From: Oscillospiraceae bacterium
GTDB lineage: Bacteria > Bacillota > Clostridia > Oscillospirales > Oscillospiraceae
Reading direction: 5' to 3'
NCBI GenBank assembly: GCA_020025425.1
Contig: JAHHSD010000004.1
Span: 9,983 to 73,982 of the forward strand
DNA length: 64,000 nucleotides
Below the pieces are notes generated by a model. It saw only the letters and a list, made by a program, of their open reading frames with translations. It was not told where the DNA came from and did no database searches. Position numbers and translations under genes: made by a program. Every line of letters starts with the position of its first letter. Position 1 is the stretch's first letter. Of this stretch, positions 58,925 through 64,000 are shown in pieces.

Positions 58925-59953
58925 TTATTTCTGATTGCCGATATTGTGGTTGGTGTGCTGATTGATAATGCGCAGGATCAGCTCTACCGAGCCATCAATG
59001 CCGTAGCTGGCGCTGTTGATACACAGGTCGTAGTTGATGGAGTTACCCCACTCCCGGCCGGTGTAATACTCGTAGTAGTGGCTGTGGCGGCGGTCCAGCC
59101 TGTGCAGCAGCTTGACGGCCTCCTTATAGCTCAGGTTGTCCGTGCTCATCACCCGGCGGGCCCGCAGCTCAAAGGGGGCGTTGATAAAGATGCTGATGTG
59201 GGGGATGTGCAGATTGCTCAGGATCACATCGGCGCAGCGGCCCATGACGATAAAATCCTCTTTTTGGGCCATATCCCGGAGCAGATCGCTCTGGTTGAAG
59301 AACACCGCATCCTCCTTGGGCAGGCCGTGGTAGCGGTTGAACTCCTTGATGCGCTGGCGGATGGTGCGATTGCGCTCCAGGCCCAGGTTCTGGTTCAGGT
59401 TCTGGTGGTGGGCGAAGCTGGCCCGGTCCTCCAGCTCGTCCTGCCCGGCCTCCAGCCGCTCCATAACCTCCACGAAGATCTCCGTATCATAATAGTTGAT
59501 CTTCAGCTTGTCGGCCAGGGCAAATCCGATATCCGTGCCCGCGCTGCCATAGCTGCGTCCGATACACACAATAAAGTGATTGCCCTCGGCAAATCGGCCG
59601 GACAGGTTGGCGGCGTTCAGCTTGGCGATATTCTCATCCAGAATGTCCACCGTGCCGAAGCTGGTGGGGATCTTCTCCACCAGGTGGAGGATCTCATTGT
59701 ACTCGGTCATGACCTTGGCCCGCGCTTCCTTTTCTGGAATGGTCCGGGCCATGTTGCTGATCATAGCCAGCTCGCTGCGCAGTAAGTGGCCGGTCGTCCG
59801 GGTGGTCATCAGCTCGGCCAGCTCCCGGATGGTGGCATCCCGGCTGCCGTTGAACACGCGGCTCAGACGGGTGCCCAGGATGCGGCAGACCTCACTGTCC
59901 AGATCATAGATCCGGCCGGCTACAGCGATGCGTTCGTCTTGGTTCTTGTTCAT
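58925..59953 (-). CDS. Cytidylate-kinase-like protein with extra N-terminal domain
   Basis: A 342-residue protein. Residues about 125-335 resemble the cytidylate-kinase-like family: CIGRSYGSAGTDIGFALADKL replaces a standard P-loop, then YYDTEIF, IVMGRCADVIL and HISIFINAPFELRARRV follow. The N-terminal about 120 residues are helical and unrecognised (RIYDLDSEVCRILGTRLSRV). True nucleotide kinase activity is uncertain because the P-loop lacks GKST. It lies 15 bases after an antiporter gene in the same operon, so a link to transporter control is possible. Confidence 0.78.
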   Translation of the reverse strand: MNKNQDERIAVAGRIYDLDSEVCRILGTRLSRVFNGSRDATIRELAELMTTRTTGHLLRSELAMISNMARTIPEKEARAKVMTEYNEILHLVEKIPTSFGTVDILDENIAKLNAANLSGRFAEGNHFIVCIGRSYGSAGTDIGFALADKLKINYYDTEIFVEVMERLEAGQDELEDRASFAHHQNLNQNLGLERNRTIRQRIKEFNRYHGLPKEDAVFFNQSDLLRDMAQKEDFIVMGRCADVILSNLHIPHISIFINAPFELRARRVMSTDNLSYKEAVKLLHRLDRRHSHYYEYYTGREWGNSINYDLCINSASYGIDGSVELILRIINQHTNHNIGNQK

Positions 59954-59968
59954 CTTACCTCGGCCTCC

Positions 59969-61396
59969 TTACCGGAAGAAAATCAGGGCGTCCAGCAAAA
60001 AGGCCGGGCCCAAGAATGCCAGCGACCACAGGAGATATCCAAAGAAGGAGGGCATCCGGATACCGTTCTCGTCCGAGATGGCCTTCACCATAAAGTTGGG
60101 GGCGTTGCCGATGTAGGTGTTGGCACCCATGAACACGGCGCCGCAGGAGATGGCAGTCAGCATCTGCACGGGCACTGTGCCCAGACTGGTAACCACGCCC
60201 TCGGTAAAGCCCTGGGCGCAGGCGGTGGTCAGGAACACCAGATAGGTGGGGGTGTTGTCCAGGAAGCTGGACAGGGCGCCTGTGGCCCAGAACATCTCCA
60301 TGGGGGTGTCCACGCCCAGCTTGGCCCCGTTGGCCTTGAGCAGCATCAGCGCGGGCTGCATGGTGATGAAGATGCCCACAAACAGCACGGCCACCTCTTC
60401 GATGGCGCCCCAGGTGAAGTGGTTGGCCTTACGCACGGACACGCTGGTGGTCCGGAAGGACAGCCAGGCGGCGCTCAGGATCATGGCGCACTCAATGATG
60501 GTGGGGACGGTGAGCACCACGTCGCCGATGATATGCAGGCCCAGCACATTGCCCTGGGCGTCCTGGAAGATGGGCATGGTGGGCATCACGCCGCTCAGGA
60601 TCACGGCGGCCACAATCACGCCCAGCAGCAGCAGGTTGTGTGCGCCGTCGATATGAACATCGGTACCGGGCTTGCTGATATCCGGCTTGCGGCCCATGGC
60701 GATATCCTTGCGGTAGGCCCGCTTATCCACCAAATAAAAAGCGAACAGCAGCACCGCCGCATTCAGCAGCATAATGGGCATCAGCCGCAGGCTCCAGAAG
60801 AAGGGGACGCCCCGGGCAAAGCCCATGAGCAGCGGGGGATCGCCAATGGGGGTCAGGCAGCCGCCGATGTTGCCGATGAGGAAAATAAAGAAAATCATGA
60901 TGTGGCGCTTGCGCTTGCGCCAGGAATTCATTTTGATGAGAGGACGAACCATCAGCATGCTGGCGCCGGTGGTGCCGATCCAGCTGGACAGCATGGTGCC
61001 GAACAGCAGCAGGGCCACATTGACCCGGGGAGAACCGGCCAGATCGCCCACCAGTGTAATGTTGCCGGCCACGCAGAACAGGCCGAACAGCAGGACGATA
61101 AAGCCCAGATAGTCGTTGATGATGCACTCGGCCGTCAGCTCCGCCGCATGGCCCACGCCGTTCAGCATGCTGTACGGAACCAGGAACAGCAGGGCGCACA
61201 GAATGACCACCAAGGGCTGGTGGCTCTCCCACCACATCGGGCGGACAAGGGGAAATACCGCAATGCTCAGCAGAAGAAGCGCAAAGGGAATACACAGCCA
61301 AATAGGATTCTGCACCGGCCCCTCTTCACCGCCGGCGGCCATAACCGGAAGGCACAGTGCCGCGCCCACCGTCAGAATTGCAATCAATCGTTTCAA
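59969..61396 (-). CDS. Sodium:proton antiporter of the NhaD/CitMHS-like family
   Basis: A 475-residue membrane protein with about 12 hydrophobic segments. The start is read as TTG at 61396, because GGGAGG lies 8 bases upstream and the protein then opens with a signal-like helix (KRLIAILTVGAALCLPVMAA). GTTGASMLMVRPLIKMN, GNIGGCLTPIGDPPLLMGF and LSSFLDNTPTYLVFL are typical of ion-transporter superfamily Na+/H+ antiporters. It would extrude sodium or a similar ion. A good promoter precedes it. A GTG 18 bases further upstream is an alternative start. Confidence 0.88.
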   Translation of the reverse strand: MKRLIAILTVGAALCLPVMAAGGEEGPVQNPIWLCIPFALLLLSIAVFPLVRPMWWESHQPLVVILCALLFLVPYSMLNGVGHAAELTAECIINDYLGFIVLLFGLFCVAGNITLVGDLAGSPRVNVALLLFGTMLSSWIGTTGASMLMVRPLIKMNSWRKRKRHIMIFFIFLIGNIGGCLTPIGDPPLLMGFARGVPFFWSLRLMPIMLLNAAVLLFAFYLVDKRAYRKDIAMGRKPDISKPGTDVHIDGAHNLLLLGVIVAAVILSGVMPTMPIFQDAQGNVLGLHIIGDVVLTVPTIIECAMILSAAWLSFRTTSVSVRKANHFTWGAIEEVAVLFVGIFITMQPALMLLKANGAKLGVDTPMEMFWATGALSSFLDNTPTYLVFLTTACAQGFTEGVVTSLGTVPVQMLTAISCGAVFMGANTYIGNAPNFMVKAISDENGIRMPSFFGYLLWSLAFLGPAFLLDALIFFR

Positions 61397-61456
61397 GGAT
61401 AAGTCCTCCCACACACATAAATCATAACATAAGTGATTCCTCTCAAGGACCCAGCT

Positions 61457-61485
61457 ATATTAGACCTATCCTAAAAGAAAGTCAA
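61457..61485 (-). promoter_or_regulatory. Promoter of the antiporter operon
   Basis: Minus strand TTGACT (61485-61480), 17-base spacer, TAATAT (61462-61457). Confidence 0.7.
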
Positions 61486-61680
61486 TGTTAAAACAGGCAA
61501 ATTCGCATTAAGATTCCGCTAAGTTCCCGGTCATTTCCACGGAATCGCTGTTTCTGAAGCGTCGCCCGGCCGAATATCACCGTTTACCCATGATTACATT
61601 GCGGCTCTGGCGCCTTTTTGGCGTGTTGGCCGCACATCCCCGCATCGGTCTTGCCCGCCCCTTCCGCCTTATTCCGAGCA
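61486..61680. other. Intergenic stretch, nothing recognised
   Basis: About 195 bases between the antiporter promoter and the terminator of the next gene. I see no coding frame, RNA motif or repeat that I can support. Confidence 0.5.
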
Positions 61681-61716
61681 AAAGGCCGGGATACCCAAAC
61701 AGGTATCCCGGCCTTT
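61681..61716. terminator. Terminator of the zinc-ribbon membrane protein gene
   Basis: AAAGGCCGGGATACC and GGTATCCCGGCCTTT flank a short loop; TTTTGC follows on the minus strand. It could work in both directions. Confidence 0.85.
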
Positions 61717-61747
61717 GACATCACCCCGTCTCACAGGGTGGGTTGGT

Positions 61748-62143
61748 TCAGCATTTTTCCTGGAATACTGCCCCACAGCTGCGGCAGGTGACTGTGATCT
61801 TGCCTTTTCCCCGGGGGACCCGGAGCTGCTGGCCGCAGCTGGGACACTTAAAGTAGAGGTGCTCCTTGTCCCGGCGGATGGTGCGGCGCAGACGAAACCA
61901 GCGGACCGCCGGATCTATTGCATGCATGAATTTTGCATTCTCCAGCCGGCGGCTGGAGAGGTTTTTCGACATCATTCTGAACAAACATAGGAGGATGACT
62001 GCCAAAGCCAGCCACTCAAACAGTGAGAAACGGGTCAGTGCAAACAAAAGATACAGGACGAGATAGGCCCCCAGCAGAAACAGGTTCAGCTGATCATTGC
62101 CATACCGTCCATACATGAAGCGCTGAAGTGCATTGCGGATCAT
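61748..62143 (-). CDS. Small membrane protein with C-terminal zinc ribbon
   Basis: A 131-residue protein. Two membrane helices (about 18-38 and 42-58) are followed by a basic stretch and a zinc-ribbon near the end: CPSCGQQLRVPRGKG and CRSCGAVFQEKC give two CxxC pairs (about 99-102 and 120-123). The function is unknown; similar small proteins are common in Clostridia. AGGAGGCG precedes the ATG. Confidence 0.75.
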   Translation of the reverse strand: MIRNALQRFMYGRYGNDQLNLFLLGAYLVLYLLFALTRFSLFEWLALAVILLCLFRMMSKNLSSRRLENAKFMHAIDPAVRWFRLRRTIRRDKEHLYFKCPSCGQQLRVPRGKGKITVTCRSCGAVFQEKC

Positions 62144-62209
62144 GGGAACGCCTCCTTGGGATATATAAACTCAGGCGATTAAGATATTTCTTGATCCTGA
62201 TATCTCTAT

Positions 62210-62238
62210 ATGATACCCGCAGAATAAGAGTGGGTCAA
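62210..62238 (-). promoter_or_regulatory. Promoter of the zinc-ribbon membrane protein gene
   Basis: Minus strand TTGACC (62238-62233), 17-base spacer, TATCAT (62215-62210). Confidence 0.55.
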
Positions 62239-62313
62239 GAAAGCAATCGTAAATAAAGTGTAAATTGTCATCCGACGGATCGGCGGCAATTCCTTCCTCA
62301 TTCAGAATCTGTA

Positions 62314-62342
62314 TTGCGGTTTCAGCGAAAAAAAGCTATACT
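62314..62342 (+). promoter_or_regulatory. Promoter of the dCMP deaminase gene
   Basis: TTGCGG (62314-62319), 17-base spacer, TATACT (62337-62342), 45 bases before the ATG. Confidence 0.55.
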
Positions 62343-62387
62343 TGGACCAGATCTATTCCGGGTCATCAGAAAGCGAGGAAACCCACC

Positions 62388-62882
62388 ATGAACCGAATCG
62401 ATAAGGAAAATTACTATCTGGATATCGCTCAGACCGTGATGGAGCGCTCCACCTGCCTGCGCCGATGTTATGGGGCCATCATCGTCAAAAACGATGAGAT
62501 CGTATCTACCGGCTATAACGGCGCCCCCCGGGGCCGCAAAAACTGCATCGACCTGGGCTACTGCACCCGGGAGGCCATGAATGTCCCCCGGGGGGAGCGC
62601 TATGAGCTGTGCCGCTCGGTCCACGCCGAGATGAACGCCATCATCTCCGCCGCCCGGCGGGACACCCTGGGTGCCACCCTCTACCTGGTGGGCCGGGAGT
62701 ACGCCACCGGTGAGCTCCTGCACGACGCCACCTCCTGCTCCATGTGCCGCCGCCTGGTCATCAACGCCGGCATCCAGCGGGTGGTCATCCGCAACACCCA
62801 GTCCGAATACTCAGTGGTCCATGTGGAGGACTGGATCCGGGAGGACGATTCTCTGCCCGACCCCCAGCCCCCGAAAAAATAA
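62388..62882 (+). CDS. Deoxycytidylate deaminase family protein (ComEB-like)
   Basis: A 164-residue zinc-dependent deaminase that converts dCMP to dUMP for thymidylate synthesis. The active site VHAEMNAI (zinc His and catalytic Glu) and the second zinc element TSCSMCRRLV are present. YNGAPRGRKNC is typical of the dCMP deaminase branch. GCGAGGAA precedes ATG 62388; the frame is open upstream without a site. It is followed by the RNase Y promoter, so it is probably monocistronic. Confidence 0.92.
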   Translation: MNRIDKENYYLDIAQTVMERSTCLRRCYGAIIVKNDEIVSTGYNGAPRGRKNCIDLGYCTREAMNVPRGERYELCRSVHAEMNAIISAARRDTLGATLYLVGREYATGELLHDATSCSMCRRLVINAGIQRVVIRNTQSEYSVVHVEDWIREDDSLPDPQPPKK

Positions 62883-62925
62883 CCGAAAAATCCCCTGTAA
62901 GACCTGCCGCAAATGTGAATAAATC

Positions 62926-62954
62926 TTGACAGAGGGGCGGGTTGCCTTTACAAT
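62926..62954 (+). promoter_or_regulatory. Promoter of rny
   Basis: Consensus TTGACA (62926-62931), 17-base spacer, TACAAT (62949-62954). A leader of about 180 bases follows. Confidence 0.75.
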
Positions 62955-63140
62955 GAGGTACAGGACAAAAAATGAAAAACTTTGGGGACGTTTTTCAATT
63001 GTCGCAAGGCGTCAGCTGTATTCCGGCCGATGTCTTGCGGCTGATTTTCGCTATGCCGAATTTGGCAGGCGTTGCGCGGCCGTCCGCCGCGCCCCGGCCC
63101 AAGGCCGGATCATGAACGAATATGGAGGTGTAAAAACCAA

Positions 63141-64000
63141 ATGTTACCCTATATCATTGGCGCAGTCGCCGCAGTGATCACATTCTTCCTGGGCGGCTTT
63201 TTAGGATACCAGCGGCGCAAGTCCTATGCGGAACGGGAGATCGGCTCCGCCGAGGAGGAGGCCACCCGCATTGTCAACGAGGCCTATAAGAGCGCCGAGA
63301 GCAAGAAGCGCGAGGCTCTGGTAGAGGCCAAGGAGGAGATCCTCAAGGCCAAAAACGAACATGAGCGCGAAGTCAAGGAGCGCCGCAGCGAGCTGCAGCG
63401 CCAAGAGCACCGTCTGCTCCAGAAGGAGGAGACCCTGGACCGCAAGACCGAGAACATCGAGCGCAAGGAGGAGCAGCTGTCCAGCCGCCTGGCCAAGCTG
63501 GACCAGACCCAGGCCGAGGCCGATCAGCTCAAGCAGAGCCAGATGGACGCCCTGGAGCGGATCTCCGGCTTTACCGCCGAGGAGGCCAAGAATTACCTGC
63601 TCAACCAGCTGGAGGCCGATGTGACCCACGAGTCGGCCATGAAGATCAAGGAGATCGAGGCCCGCTTCAAGGACGAGGCAGACACCAAGGCCCGCGAGAT
63701 CATCTCCCTGGCCATTCAGCGCTGTGCCGCTGACCATGTGGCCGAGGCCACTGTCTCTGTGGTCCCCCTGCCCAACGACGACATGAAGGGCCGCATCATC
63801 GGCCGCGAGGGCCGCAACATCCGCACCCTGGAGACCCTGACCGGTGTGGATCTCATCATCGACGACACCCCGGAGGCCATCACCGTCTCCTGCTTCGACC
63901 CCGTCCGCCGGGAGATCGCCCGGCTGGCCCTGGAAAAGCTCATCCTGGACGGCCGCATCCACCCCGCCCGCATCGAGGAGATGGTGGAGAAGGCCAAGCG
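63141..64000 (+). CDS. rny: Ribonuclease Y, N-terminal part (cut by window end)
   Basis: The first 286 residues of a membrane-anchored endoribonuclease that initiates mRNA decay. A membrane helix lies at about 3-23 (LPYIIGAVAAVITFFLGG), then a long coiled coil to about 130, a transition region with GFTAEEAKNYLL, and the KH domain with DMKGRIIGREGRNIRTLE near 214-231. The HD phosphohydrolase domain, whose first part (HPARIEEMVEKAK) is visible, continues beyond the window. GGAGGTG precedes ATG 63141. The usual full length is about 520 residues. Confidence 0.95.
   Translation, partial: MLPYIIGAVAAVITFFLGGFLGYQRRKSYAEREIGSAEEEATRIVNEAYKSAESKKREALVEAKEEILKAKNEHEREVKERRSELQRQEHRLLQKEETLDRKTENIERKEEQLSSRLAKLDQTQAEADQLKQSQMDALERISGFTAEEAKNYLLNQLEADVTHESAMKIKEIEARFKDEADTKAREIISLAIQRCAADHVAEATVSVVPLPNDDMKGRIIGREGRNIRTLETLTGVDLIIDDTPEAITVSCFDPVRREIARLALEKLILDGRIHPARIEEMVEKAK

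Noticed and set aside
62926..63177. Plus-strand frame of 83 codons overlapping the start of rny
   Set aside because: It begins in the promoter, has no family and overlaps the well-supported rny start.

Overview
The window looks like chromosome from a high-GC, endospore-forming member of the Clostridia, most likely an Oscillospiraceae bacterium close to Flavonifractor, Pseudoflavonifractor or Lawsonibacter. This is inferred from gene content and codon style: spoIIP, a Gram-positive type RNase Y, LexA, DnaD and a DnaC/DnaI-like loader, SLH-domain surface protein, stand-alone UgpC/MsmX ATPase, BMP-type nucleoside ABC transporter, strong AGGAGG ribosome binding sites and clear -35/-10 promoters. 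No rRNA, tRNA, CRISPR array, prophage or intact insertion sequence was seen.

Layout. 1-5506: the 3' end of a cysteine desulfurase, then a TPP-riboswitch-controlled thiamine operon (thiS-thiF-thiG-thiH-tenI-thiE-thiD). 5821-7770: an exported NlpC/P60-like protein with three SLH domains. 7869-13719 (minus): xpt plus a BMP lipoprotein and nucleoside ABC transporter (purine uptake and salvage). 13866-19083: TetR regulator divergent from an ABC ATPase and a 1206-residue FtsX-type permease with a very long coiled coil. 19304-20356: two small membrane proteins. 20588-26102: an unusual cassette with an alanine-racemase-like protein lacking both catalytic residues, an ATP-grasp ligase, an Asp/Glu racemase and a MurE ligase fused to an ArgB-type amino-acid kinase. 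26167-31421: hemerythrin, HD-GYP phosphodiesterase, an ECF sigma/anti-sigma pair and a divergent membrane protein. 31479-35523: asnS, lexA, rpsF-ssb-rpsR and a small membrane protein. 35695-40903: HtrA protease, AI-2E family permease, SpoIIP and an XRE-TPR regulator. 40922-50198 (minus): a duplicated lepA 3' fragment and a hairpin array, then the zapA-U32-dut-maf-mreC-mreD-pbp2-lepA run (read right to left). 50438-56135: greA, a LysM/G5/M23 hydrolase with WalR-like boxes, dnaD, a dnaC/dnaI-like gene and ugpC with a long leader. 56230-62882: TauE/SafE permease, DUF1846 protein, cytidylate-kinase-like protein with an NhaD/CitMHS-type antiporter, zinc-ribbon membrane protein and dCMP deaminase. 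63141-64000: the start of rny, cut by the window edge.

The best candidate for an undescribed system is the 20.6-26.1 kb cassette. The enzymes look able to make a D-acidic amino acid, ligate it, and ligate/phosphorylate a carboxylate on a muropeptide-like or other carrier, while the lead gene is a predicted PLP pseudoenzyme. The second is the 93 percent identical copy of the lepA 3' end separated from lepA by six consecutive hairpins. Many regulatory sites could be read directly: a TPP riboswitch, a LexA box over the lexA promoter, an rpsF promoter embedded in the lexA terminator, a sigma-E-like promoter at spoIIP and WalR-like boxes at the M23 gene. Start codons were chosen from Shine-Dalgarno spacing; several differ from the longest possible reading frame.
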